The notes under the pieces were generated by a model that saw only the letters and a list, made by a program, of their open reading frames with translations, searched no databases and had not been told where the DNA came from. Position numbers and translations under genes: made by a program. 64,000 bases of DNA. Source: Carpediemonas membranifera (lineage: Eukaryota > Fornicata). The stretch lies in contig JAHDYR010000032.1 of the NCBI GenBank assembly GCA_019828565.1, forward strand, positions 94,681 through 158,680, given 5' to 3'. This document shows, piece by piece, positions 50,660-60,732 of this stretch (its first letter is position 1; every line of letters begins with the position of its first letter).

Positions 50660-52231
50660 ATGGGTACGGAAACTTACAGAAGCCTGAAGAAGAATCCGCC
50701 TCTCCTGAAGAAGTCCTCCATGGACGCTCTTTTGGACTTTGCGGATAACCTCCACGATCATCGCGCCTTAGGCGGCCGCGATGATGTTATTGACCTCATC
50801 GAGCCTAGCATAGCAGAGCTAGCAGGCCTTAACGACGACGAAGAGGTTGAAGACACTCCTCTCCTGCTCTCCGCGAAGCTCCGTAAGAAACGTCGTGTCG
50901 CAGCCCAAGATGAACGAGTCCTCAAGCGCCTCGGTGCTGCCCTTCGACCTTCTCGCCCGAGCATGCGTCTACAGCTCTTCCGAGTCCCCGCCAAGTCCTT
51001 CGAGCCTGATGAGGTTGCTCGAGTGAACCGCCGATTCAATCTGCTCTTGAAGCTCGTTCAACCCGAAGATCCCGAGGACGTCTTGAAGGAGACGTACAGC
51101 CGCTGCTTCAAGTTCCCCAACAACAGTCGCATCATGTATCGAGTCAGAGAATCAACGGAGCGCAAGGATCTCAAGGACGCAATGGCTGATGTCCTCGTCA
51201 TGTCACGCGACCTCAAGGAGTCCAAGGAGATGATCGCTTCCTTCGGCGCTGCGGGGGTCTCCGACTCACAGCGTACCAACACCACGCCCTCCCATACACG
51301 GCACACGGGGAGCGGTCCGAAGAACCCTCATCGACGCGAGCCTGACCGCACGAACGTAGCCCCCTCAAAAGGCAAGCCGATCGACAAGCCCAAGCACGAG
51401 AAGAAGCCATTCGTGTGCTTCAACTGCGGTAAGGTCGGTCACTCCGCTCGCCGATGCCCTGCTCCGAAGACAACCTGTTCCAAGTGCCAGAAGCCGGGCC
51501 ACCGAGCTGAATTCTGCCGTTCTGAGGTAAATTCAGCTCGTTGTGTGTTTTCTCTCGGTTCCCGTCAGAGTGTCCTCCCCTCCGTCAAGGCTAGCATTCT
51601 TAAGCAAGTCGTGTCCGTCCTGTTCGACTCGGGCGCTGACTGCGCAACCATTGACCCCAAGCTCTGCCACGGCAAGGCAGTGAAGTGGATCTCACACGAG
51701 AAGACACTTATCGAGACAGTGGGCGGCGTCAGAGAGGCCGATGGTCAGGTATCCTTCCGCCTCGTCTTAGCGCCCTCGCCATTCACTCCGCGCGGATGCT
51801 CTATCACTATTAAGGCCTACGTCCTGTCGACCGCTTTCGATGTATGCCTGGGTTACCCTCAGATGGTGGAGATCGGCCTTCTCCCTTCGTTGTCTGAGCC
51901 TACCAGCGAGCTCGCAGCCAGCGACGAACCACCTACATTCGAGAAGTACGTCGCGCAAGCCAGAGCCATGTCCTCTTCCTTTTCTCAGAGGCAGGCCGAC
52001 ATCCTCAAGCGTTACGCCCGGACATTCGTGGACCGTACCGAGCCAAGCCGGCTCGAACCGTATGATTTGGTCCTCAAGGGCGACAGAGTCGTACACATTC
52101 GGCCGTACTATGTTCCCCCGCCGAAAGTCCCGATCATTCAAGAGCACATTAATACGCTCCTGGCAAAGCGCTACATCGAGGCATGCCAGTCTCAATACGC
52201 GAGCCCTACCATCATAGTTCCAAAGAAGGAG
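50660..52231 (+). CDS. B gag, protease and start of RT
   Basis: ATG 50660 opens a frame with the gag core of the B/C/D family, two zinc knuckles (CFNCGKVGHSARRC and CSKCQKPGHRAEFC), a protease with DSGA, and the first RT residues (IIVPKKEGE). One base is missing in a G run near 52231; RT continues in another frame as KTRFVVDFREIN. Confidence 0.88.
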
Positions 52232-54598
52232 GGGGAAAGACGCGTTTTGTCGTCGACTTCCGCGAGATCAATCAACTAACGGAACCATTCGACTACCCCA
52301 TCCCTCGCATAGACGAAGTTCTCACTCAACTGTCCGGAAAGTCTGTGTTCGCTACCCTAGACTTGTCAGCAGGATACCATCAGATCCCTCTTACTGAACG
52401 GTGCCGTCACCTAACCGCCTTCCGTACTGTTTTTGGTCAATACCAATATACACGGATGCCCTTCGGCTTACGTAACGCCGGAGCGTACTTCCAGAGGGCG
52501 ATGGAAGACGGGTTCAAGGGTCTGGTGGGCTCCGCCTGTGTCATATACATTGATGACATCATCGTCATGGGTGCGGATGAGGACGAGTACCTGGGAAACC
52601 TCGAAAAAGTCATGCAACGCGTTGACAAGCTTAACCTTCAGCTCGGCCGAGATAAGTGCCAGTTCGGTCGGCAAGAGGTCGAGTTCCTCGGGTGGATCAT
52701 ATCCCAAGGCAGCGTGAAGATCTCACCCCAGCGGACCGAAGATATCGCGAACCTCAAGCTGTCTTCATCCACGAAGGGCATGCAGGGTCTCAACGGATTC
52801 CTCAACTATTTCCGCGATTACATACCCAACTTCGCGGTCCGAGCTAAGCCTCTGCTAGACGCCATGTCCGGTCGGCAGACCCCCTCGAGACGTTCTTCAG
52901 AAGTCGCTGGACGATCTGAAACAAGCTTTATGTTCGGCCGACGCTCTAGCCATGTTCGACGCGACTAAGCCTCACACCGTCATGACTGACGCATCCGATG
53001 TCGGGTACGGAGCAGTCTTACTCCAAGAGGGCCGACCAGTTTGCTATATGTCGCGTGCGTTCAACGACGTCCAGTCACGCTGGTGTACCGGTGAGAAAGA
53101 AGCCTACGCTATCGTGGCAGCGTTACAACGATGGCGCAAGTTCCTGTGCTGGGAGAGCTTTACTATTCTCACGGATCACCGGAACCTACTCTATATGTAC
53201 CGGTCCACCAACGCCAAGGTCCGCCGGTGGGCTGATTCGATCGCCGATTTAGATTTCACCCTACAGCACATCGCCGGTCTGGACAACGGTGGAGCCGACG
53301 GTCTCTCGAGAGTATTCTCCATGCAACAGGCGTCGAGGGATCAGGTATCCCGCGCTCATCTCACAGCAGGAGCTCATCTGTCTCGCCGGATGACAACCGA
53401 GCAACTTAGGGCCGACGGTTTGTCTGTCTCCCGTCAAGTCGTAGACGACGTGATTACCGCGTGTCCAGAGTGCCAAGTCTTGGCCCGCCCTCCTGTTGAT
53501 ACGCCCGACGGCCTGCATACAGCTGTAGACCTCCCGTTCCGGCGTGTGGCCATTGACACCATGGGTCCGCTACCGACGGTCAACGGCCTGTCCTACGTGA
53601 CAGTAATGATCGACATGTGCTCCCGCTGGACAGAGCTAGTCCCGGTCAACAGCACCTCAGCCAAAGACGCAGCCAACGCATTGGTCAACACCTGGATTCT
53701 ACGATACGGATGCCCCGAAGTCGTCCAATCGGATGGGGGCTCAGAGTTCAAAAACGCTCTGTTCAAACGCCTCTCCGAAGAGATGGGGTTCGACGTCCAC
53801 ATAACGACAGCATACCATCCCCAGAGCAACGGTGTCGTCGAACGCGCGAACAAGGAGGTCGAACGCATCCTCAGAGCCAGGAAGCTGGAGTTAAGGAATA
53901 ACGATTGGGTAGCACACCTACCAGTCGCCCAATTCTTGGTCAACTCAATGCCCAGGATCCCGACCCGGTTGACTCCGGCCGAGATCATGTTTGGCGCCAA
54001 TTTATCAATACCGTCATCGATCTATATCACGGATGCCGCCTCGGCTGGTCCGCCACAGTCGAAGCTAGCCGCAGCCGATGCCGCCATCCAACTCGCCAAA
54101 GCAAGGATTAGAGCCATGCGCGAAGACGCTCTCGCAAAGGCAACCTCATCGAGAAGCGAGATATTGAGCCGTTTCGTGCTGGTCAAATACTACCCAAGAC
54201 CACCGAGCAAGCTAGCCCCGGGCTGGCGCGGCCCCATGAGGCGTGTCGCAGCCGTCAAACGTAATGGTGTTGTCGTCGCATATGAGGTCCAAGACCTCAG
54301 TCAGTCAGCGGACGGTCCAACTATCAAGGTAGACGCGGCACGTGTGCGAAGATTTGACCCAGACAAGCTCTCGGAGCAACAGATCTATGACCTCGCAGCC
54401 GCTTCCGTCGATGAGTGGCATGTCGAGCGCATCTCACGCTCTAGAGGCTCGGGCCCCAAGTCAAGGCGCGAGTACCTCGTACACTGGGTCGGATTCGAGG
54501 ATTCAGAGGCTTCATTCGAACCTTATTCGCACGTCAAAGATTTGGAAGCCCTCGATACATATTTGAAGTCTGACCAAGCCAAGCGTGACGGTCTGTAA
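52232..54598 (+). pseudogene. B RT, RNase H, integrase and chromodomain (frameshifted)
   Basis: RT runs to about 52880 (MPFGLRNAGAYF, YIDDIIVMG). After a second shift, 52952-54598 holds RNase H (MTDASDVGYGAVLL, LDNGGADGLSR), the integrase (CPECQ; IDTMGPL; VQSDGGSEF; NGVVERANKE) and a chromodomain (YLVHWVGFEDSEASFEPY). All catalytic residues are present; only two single-base shifts break the frame, both near homopolymers. Confidence 0.88.
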
Positions 54599-54640
54599 AA
54601 CTTCTCAACATCGAAGCTGTATCCTCGAGGAACAAACGAT

Positions 54641-55745
54641 TTATTCAGAGCTAGATTCCTCGTCTTCCGTCTCCTCCGTGTCCGTCAGCTCGACCAACCA
54701 AGTCGGGTCAGCGTGGCGCTCAAGGGCGTTCTCAGCCAAGTACTCTCGCACACACCGGACAAGGCAGAGATCAGCGTTGAGGGACACGATGCTGAGTCCC
54801 GAGTATCCGTCATACTGCAGGATCAACACAAAAGACCCGGGACCACAAGTCGTCTTCAGATACTCGTGACGGACTACGCACGTGACAGTGTAGTAGCGGT
54901 CCGGATCAGAGACCTGAAGCGGCTCCCAGTGAGCCTCATCGCCAATGGCGGGCAGGTAGCCGTCGTGGCACAAGCGGCTGACCAGGGTTGCCCAGAAGTC
55001 GTTGGGAGCCGGGATGCGCCGGCTGATGCCGTAGACAGCGACACGGAAGTAGTCCGGTGCGAGGACGAGGACCAACAGGCGGTTAAGATATCCGCGCGCT
55101 GTAGTGTCCGACTTGACCCCGCCGGCAGTCCGCACAGCCGCCACGAGAGCTGCAGAGTAGTGACCATTACCGGGCGAAGACCCACCCAGCGTGATGTCGC
55201 GGCCCCGGATCGCGGCCGACACGATGTCGCCATCGGTCAAGCGCTTCCTGCCGAGCTTGAGGTGGGCCCTCACACCGGCAAGCGCGACCTGGCAGTGAGC
55301 CACGAGAGCCAAGACCTGCTGGGTCAGCTTCACGTCCTGCACTACGGCTGCGTCGTTCAGACGACCTTGCTCAATAGCGTCAAAGATTCGCTGGAGCGGC
55401 AGCTCGATGGAGTTGGTGTAACCTTCCAGGCGTCGGGCAACCTCGGCCTTGATGTCGTGGGGCATCAGAGTCGTCATCGTCAGGGTGCGAGTGATGCGTT
55501 CTGAGGCTTGCACGCGGTGACTATATAACCTCACGGTTGATGTTTGTTACTTACAGATTGTCGGTGACCATGCGCTTGCGTCCACGATACTTCTGAGCGC
55601 GAAGGGAACGACAAACGGACGTATGGGCAACAATAAGTGGCCTAGCCAGATCGTCATCACCAAGTTCGGTGATTTTGGCACGAATTTCCTTCAGAACGGC
55701 CTCTACGGCTGTGTTGTCCGACATCAAATGAGTTGACGGCGACAT
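54641..55745 (-). CDS. Antisense accessory gene of chromovirus B, one 34-nt intron
   Basis: Exon 1 is 55745-55555 and exon 2 is 55520-54641, giving 356 residues in one frame. The intron (55521-55554) has GTAAGT and ends TATATAG. The gene is homologous to the accessory gene of element C in sequence, intron position, orientation and place (between pol and the 3' LTR, convergent with pol, stops 43 bp apart). The core is mostly helical (YLNRLLVLVLAPDYFRVAVYG) and the tail is acidic (TDTEETEDEESSS). The start lies in GTGCAGGATATGTCG. It has no membrane segment or signal peptide, which argues against an envelope protein. No family is recognised; a remote BEN-like helix pattern is only a hint. Confidence 0.8.
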
Positions 55746-56340
55746 ATCCTGCACATTTCTCGGAAACGGTCGAAGGAACAACTAACAAGGTCATCTTAGT
55801 CTTCAAGCATGCATTTATTGTCGGTAATAAGGCATTAGGAGCTTCCTAGTGCTCCTTCCGGTCAGTTTGATGTTGTTATTCAAGTACAGTTGGACGCAGA
55901 AAATTAGAAGCCTCAGAACTCCTCAACGGAGCCGAATTGGAGCTTCTAAGTACGTTTTTCGGCGTCTGTGTGATCATGAGCGATAAGGGCTCAGCATTGG
56001 CAGTGTTTGCTAGAGCAATCGTTCTTGGCCTTCGAATTACATGGAATGGCATATAAAACGTATAAGGTTTGTGAAGACGGCCTAGGAAGGCCGTGGAGGG
56101 GCAGTGGTAAGCCTCTCCGTCACGTTTCACCATTTTTGAAACAGAGCTCACATAGCGGTACCGCAGTTAGATCATGATACCATCATTTTGATTTCGTTCA
56201 GCTAGATGCGAAAGCACTCAGGCCATGGGGTTGCCAGCCCTATGAGTCACCGTTGGCGGTCGGGTGGCACCGTCCAGGCCTTTGGTGAAATGCTGACGTC
56301 AAGTCTCTCTGTCATGCCTATACCAGGCATGGAGGGGCAG
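55746..56340 (+). other. B 3' region with two hairpin plus polypurine units
   Basis: GGAGGGGCAG occurs at 56095-56104 and again at 56331-56340, next to the LTR. Each is directly preceded by a 7-bp-stem hairpin (56077-56094 and 56313-56331). The inner copy could be a second plus-strand primer. The region must also hold the promoter of the accessory gene. A short minus frame (55876-56151) has no recognisable features. Confidence 0.6.
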
Positions 56341-56462
56341 TGTTGTGGGTCCTACCCAAAGTTACACAGATTTACGTTATATTTAATAGTCAAGGAGTTT
56401 CTCCTCGACACCCTTGTGTCGAGTCTTCTCCTCAGTAAAAGTTCAACACCCATTGAACCACA
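56341..56462 (+). repeat. 3' LTR of B
   Basis: This matches the left LTR (50517-50638) along its whole 122 bp. Confidence 0.93.
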
Positions 56463-59176
56463 GGCGTACCGATCTCGTGTCTTATACCGTGGTCTTGGCA
56501 AAATTCTCTGATGGTTCTGTTATGGTACTGTGAGCCACCATCGGTAATCAAGCATGTCGGGGAGCCATAGTGTTTCATCCATGTCGATAAAGCCGAACGT
56601 GCAGATACAGCGTCCGTGCTCTTCGTGGGGTAGGCTTGGGTGAGTCTAGTAAACGTGTCGATAATCACAACCGCGTAGCGGTGTTGCCCGGGCAGTGAGA
56701 GGGGACCAATGGTGTCGGCCTCCACTACTTCGAAGGGTCGGCTGCCGGTCATGGGATGGGTCGCTTGGGGAAACGGTGAAAGCTTGAGGCGTGTCAACTG
56801 GCAAACAGGGCACTGTCTTATCCAGGCAGTAACGTCCCGGCGCATGCCAGGCCAGCCCTTGTCGGCGGCTATGATGCGTTTGCAGGTGGCATCACGGCCA
56901 AGGTGACCAGCATCTCCGCCATGTGCTTCTTGGAAGGATTCCCGATGCGCCTCGGGTGGAGGGGAAGGTTCGACGGAGGTCTCGTCCAGGTGAACGAGGC
57001 GGGACAGGGTGTCCGCTACAGAGTTGTCGGAACCTGGAACGTGTACGATGTCGAATGAGTACTCAGACAGCGCGAGGCTCCACCTAATCACCTTGGAATT
57101 CAAGGAACGGTCCATGTAGACCAAGTTACGGTGATCTAGATGAGCTGTGAAGTCTCGTCCAGCGAGATAGCGTCTGAACTTGGTAGTACCGAAGTACAGA
57201 GCGTAGCACTCTTTCTCTATCGTAGACCAACGGCGCTGTTGGGGCGTGAGCGTCTTGGCGAAGAACGCGATGGGCTTAAACTCCGCGTTCATCAGCACGC
57301 CACCAATGCCGTAGTCTGATGCGTCCGTAAAAATGTGGAGATGTTCGTCGGGACAGGGGTGGACCAGCGTGCGCTGCAGTAGAAGCTCTCGCTTAATCTG
57401 CTCAAACGCGTCATGTTGTCGGTCGCCCCAAACGAACTTTTCGGCGGCTCGGGTGAGCTCGGTGATGGGTTCAGTCATATCGACGTAACGCTCAATGAGT
57501 GCTCGAAAGTAGTTCGCGAACCCGAGCAAGGCTCGGGCGTCCGTCAGACTAGTCGGCTCCTTGAGATCATGGATGGCCTCCAGACGGTCGGGGGAGATCC
57601 GCTTACCGTCCTTGTCTACTCGCCAGCCCAAATAGTCGATGGAAGTCGCTCCAATGACCGTCTTGGAAGGATTAAGCTTCAGACCGGCCGCGTGGATGCG
57701 AGCTAACACGTCCTCCAGATTCTTCAGGAACTCGTCACGGTTCGCTCCAAAGACGACAATGTCATCTATGTAAGCGAGACACTGAGTATAAAGGGATTGA
57801 CCCAGAATGTGTTCCATGGCTTTCTGGCAGTGGATGGGAGCATTACGAAGCCCAAAGGGCATCCGCTTATACTGGTATTTCTTCCCACCAGCCACAAAAG
57901 CGGTATACTTGCGCGAGTCCTGGTTGATTATGATCTGGTGGAACGCTTTGGATAGGTCCAGCGTGGCGTAAAACTGTTGGCCTTGTAGGTGATCAATCAA
58001 GTCGTCGATGAGGGGTAGGGGATGCTCCTCGGCCTGGGTGATAAGGTTCAGCCGTCTAAAGTCGAGGCAGAGGCGACGCTTGTTGCCTCTCTTCTTTGCC
58101 ATGACGATGGGGTTATTGAAGGCTGAGTCCGAAGGCTCGATGACGTCCAGAGCAAGCAGCTCCTTAACCTGGCGATTAACCTCATCTTCCACCTGCTTGC
58201 CGTGACGATATGGGAAGCAGTTGATGACCTGGTCATTCTTGGTCTTCAGGGAGAATGCTGGGAGCTTGGACGGGCTGGAAATGTCCCCGAATAGGCCTGG
58301 GAACTTTTCAACAATCCTTTGGCTGGCTTCTGCAAACTGCACATATTCTGGGGCTGTTCTCTCGACCTCGTTTTCGAACATCTCGTCGTCGTCGTTCTGG
58401 TTTGACGGAGTCGGGTCAGGCGAGGGTATCTCGATCAGTCCCGCGCTGCGCAGGAGTGGGAACCCGATGATCGCATCGTAATGGTCGAGTGAGATGAGGA
58501 TAAACTTTGTGCGTACAGAGAGGGGTCTACCTGTCACAGAAGGGTACAGGACAGTATCGTAGGCCACATGGGAGGTGTTGATTAGTTGGCCTGACATGAG
58601 GCGAACCCTGTGGCACTCAGGAATGGGGGTGAGGCCCAGGGACTTCGCTTTCGCCTCATGGAGGAAGTTGGCGGTGGCACCTGTGTCGTAGAGGGCGCGC
58701 ACGGAGGATCCGTGCAGTCTGACTTTGAAGACTGGGCGGTGTTCTGCTTGATCGTCTTCGGGCGTTTCGACTGACATTGCGTCTAAGTACTCTTCAACCG
58801 TAGCAGCGAGGAAATCGTGCGCGTAGGACCTATCATTTACGTCCTTCTTCCGCGACTTGTGGGATTCCTTCTCGGCTTGCTGCATCTTCTTGGCTTGGGA
58901 GAGAGCGGCGCGCATGGTGTTGGCGATGGAGGACTTATCCTCAAAGGTCTTACAGCGTTCACGTAAGCGATCATTGCGGATGCCCTTCAGGAATTTGGCT
59001 ACGAGGCTCGACTGCTTCGGGGGTACAGAGGCGCAGTTTTCGAGTGTCCGCTGGTAGATTAACGTGTAGTAGAGCATGGACTCATAAACGTTCTTGCTGG
59101 CGGTGTCAAAGGTAATCGAGTCAAATCGGTCGAGCGCGTCCTGACGGTCGAGGGGTCCGAAGATGTCGTTCACCAT
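56463..59176 (-). CDS. EA gag C-half, protease, RT, RNase H and integrase start
   Basis: One open frame reads gag (VNDIFGPLDRQDALDRF, like X0), a protease with DTGA, RT (LCLDFRRLN, MPFGLRNAPIHC, YIDDIVVFG), RNase H (FTDASDYGIGGVL, DHRNLVYMDR), the integrase zinc finger (HGGDAGH...CPVCQ) and a core with the first two Asp (EADTIGPL, ITDGGSQY). It ends at GTP, where element B cuts in. Unlike X0, no zinc knuckle is seen between gag and protease. Confidence 0.9.
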
Positions 59177-59565
59177 TGAGATAAATCTTTGTTGAAGTCG
59201 TTAGGGGTCTCGGGTGTGTGAACGGGTAGATGCTCGGACTCGTCGGAGACCGAACTATCAGTGTCAGACTCGGTGTCGTCATCAGTGTCAGACTCAGGGG
59301 GCGCGAGGAACAGAAGGGGGTCCCTAGGCGCAGCGCAGGGTTGCTGTGTGACCTCACGGGCACGAGTAATAAGGTCTTCGAGGTCCGGGCATTCGAGGAA
59401 CATGATCTTCAAAACCGTCGCTGCGACGTAATCGAAGATCAGAGGCTTGGAAGCGGCGTTTCGTGCGTAATGGGCAATGAAGGCTTCCCGGAATGAATAC
59501 CATGCCTTAGGCTTCGTACTAGTGAGATAGGGTGCCAGGAAAGTTGATAGTTGTTCTACGTTCAT
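59170..59565 (-). CDS. EA gag N-half
   Basis: ATG 59565 gives 131 residues (MNVEQLSTFLAPYLTSTKPK and onwards) matching the X0 gag N-terminus, with an acidic stretch (DTDDDTESDTDSS). It ends at a TGA that overlaps the next ATG as ATGGTGA. In X0 the same region is continuous, so this is more likely a one-base frameshift than a true stop-restart. Confidence 0.8.
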   Translation of the reverse strand: MNVEQLSTFLAPYLTSTKPKAWYSFREAFIAHYARNAASKPLIFDYVAATVLKIMFLECPDLEDLITRAREVTQQPCAAPRDPLLFLAPPESDTDDDTESDTDSSVSDESEHLPVHTPETPNDFNKDLSQW

Positions 59566-59571
59566 CTAGAT

Positions 59572-59686
59572 AGTAATATTACTGTGGTGGGCACAGAACA
59601 ACAACAATCAATGCGAAGTGTTTAAATAGGGTCGAACCCTAGTGGTAAATATGGCCTAAATATATACGGGTCAGGTGACCACTACA
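59572..59686 (-). repeat. 5' LTR of EA with junction palindrome
   Basis: The LTR is 59583-59686. The palindrome AGTAATATTACT (59572-59583) includes the terminal base of the LTR on the sense strand. Confidence 0.92.
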
Positions 59687-59691
59687 TGGGG

Positions 59692-59849
59692 GCAAAATAC
59701 GCTGGACTGCTGAGCAAGTGAGCGAAGTCATCCTCAGGCACGCATTCTCACAGCCTGCGCATCGTTTTCCTCGCTTGTTCATGCGTGCTGGCATTTCTGC
59801 CACGACTGACTGGTCCTACTGGGATAGATCAGCATATGGCAAGCTATAA
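59692..59849 (+). CDS. Tc1-2 transposase, C-terminal part
   Basis: After EA and its TGGGG duplication the frame continues as GKIRWTAEQVSEVILRHAF and ends at TAA 59847-59849, adding 52 residues (the first codon is shared across the insertion). Confidence 0.9.
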
Positions 59850-59853
59850 ATGT

Positions 59854-60732
59854 TTATTCCTCTCTTGCTAGCAGCCTGTCAATGGCCTTGAGCGTATCTT
59901 GCCGAACTGCCGGATCATCTAAGCGTTTGAGGCTTCCACTCGTTCTTCTGACGAGTATGTGAGCATGGATCTCCATGACTAGAGAGTAAACGTCTCCATA
60001 CGTGGCAAAAGGGTAGATTCCGGAAGAATCCATTGTTGTTGGCATGTGAGAAGGATCTGACAACTCCTGAGACAGATTTGAGTCGAGCGGCTGACTGATG
60101 GTTAGATGGCGTCCTGGCAGCAGCACACGGTCACCTGAGGAGAATATCTGAGCTTGGTTCTCTTCCGAAGACTGTGCCCCTCGCTCGGGACGCTGCTCTT
60201 CGTCGAAGGTTATGACGTCATTTCTGTCGTGCTCCTTGGCGACACGAGACCAGAAACTTGCCGTGACAACAACAGCGTAAAGGGTGATGGATGCTTGCCC
60301 CTGCTCTGCCGCCTGGAGTAAATACTCGATCCAATCATCGGCGGTAAGAATGGCGTGGTTCGGGCTGTGATGAAACAGCAGTACTGAAGACCCACAGTGT
60401 CGCTGTGCCTTCAGGTAGACGTTGCGAGGGTTCAGTACATCCGCTGGGGAGAGAGAGAAGGTTGTATCACCTCTCTTGCCCGGTTTGACGGATGTGAACA
60501 TGACGAATGCGTAATCATTATCTTTGAAGTTGGCAAAAGCGGACTTCTTGCCATTTCTCTTCAGAAGTGGTACTCCGGCTAGGCTTCTTACCTTCAGAGC
60601 AACAATGAGGTCACGTTGAACGGACAGAAGCTGTTCCTCGCTGAATGACACCTCTCTTCGCATCGAAAGGCTCCTCTCGCTGCTATGAACCTTCCACTGC
60701 TGTATCGACGGAGCTGTGACTGGCTGTGACAT
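59854..60732 (-). CDS. Tc1-2 accessory gene, unknown function
   Basis: The protein has 292 residues from ATG 60732, just inside the right inverted repeat. It converges with the transposase, with 4 bp between stops. It is a mixed alpha/beta protein with an N-terminal helix (SEEQLLSVQRDLIVALKVRS), a hydrophobic strand segment (ASITLYAVVVTASFW) and a C-terminal helical tail (DTLKAIDRLLAREE). No zinc finger or known domain was seen, and no clear similarity to the Tc1-1 accessory protein. Its intact frame and placement suggest it is a functional part of the element. Confidence 0.65.
   Translation of the reverse strand: MSQPVTAPSIQQWKVHSSERSLSMRREVSFSEEQLLSVQRDLIVALKVRSLAGVPLLKRNGKKSAFANFKDNDYAFVMFTSVKPGKRGDTTFSLSPADVLNPRNVYLKAQRHCGSSVLLFHHSPNHAILTADDWIEYLLQAAEQGQASITLYAVVVTASFWSRVAKEHDRNDVITFDEEQRPERGAQSSEENQAQIFSSGDRVLLPGRHLTISQPLDSNLSQELSDPSHMPTTMDSSGIYPFATYGDVYSLVMEIHAHILVRRTSGSLKRLDDPAVRQDTLKAIDRLLAREE

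Larger units (their letters stand above)
50517..56462 (+). mobile_element. Chromovirus B with antisense accessory gene
   Basis: Two 122-bp LTRs (50517-50638 and 56341-56462) begin TGTTGTGGG and end TTGAACCACA. The tract GGAGGGGCAG abuts the 3' LTR. A direct target duplication is not clear (GGCGT occurs near both sides but is offset by two bases on the left), and the host element EA has lost sequence at the junction. Confidence 0.93.
49330..59686 (-). mobile_element. Chromovirus EA, itself split by element B
   Basis: The 104-bp LTRs (49330-49433 and 59583-59686) begin TGTGGTGGGCACAG and end GACCACTACA. The 5-bp TGGGG duplication is perfect. The minus-strand tract CATGGGGGCAG precedes the 3' LTR. 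Coding sequence related to X0 lies at 56463-59565 and 49861-50516, separated by element B. Confidence 0.93.

Noticed and set aside
54641-55745. Envelope gene of an errantivirus-like element
   Set aside because: The gene is antisense to pol and has no signal peptide, furin site or membrane anchor.
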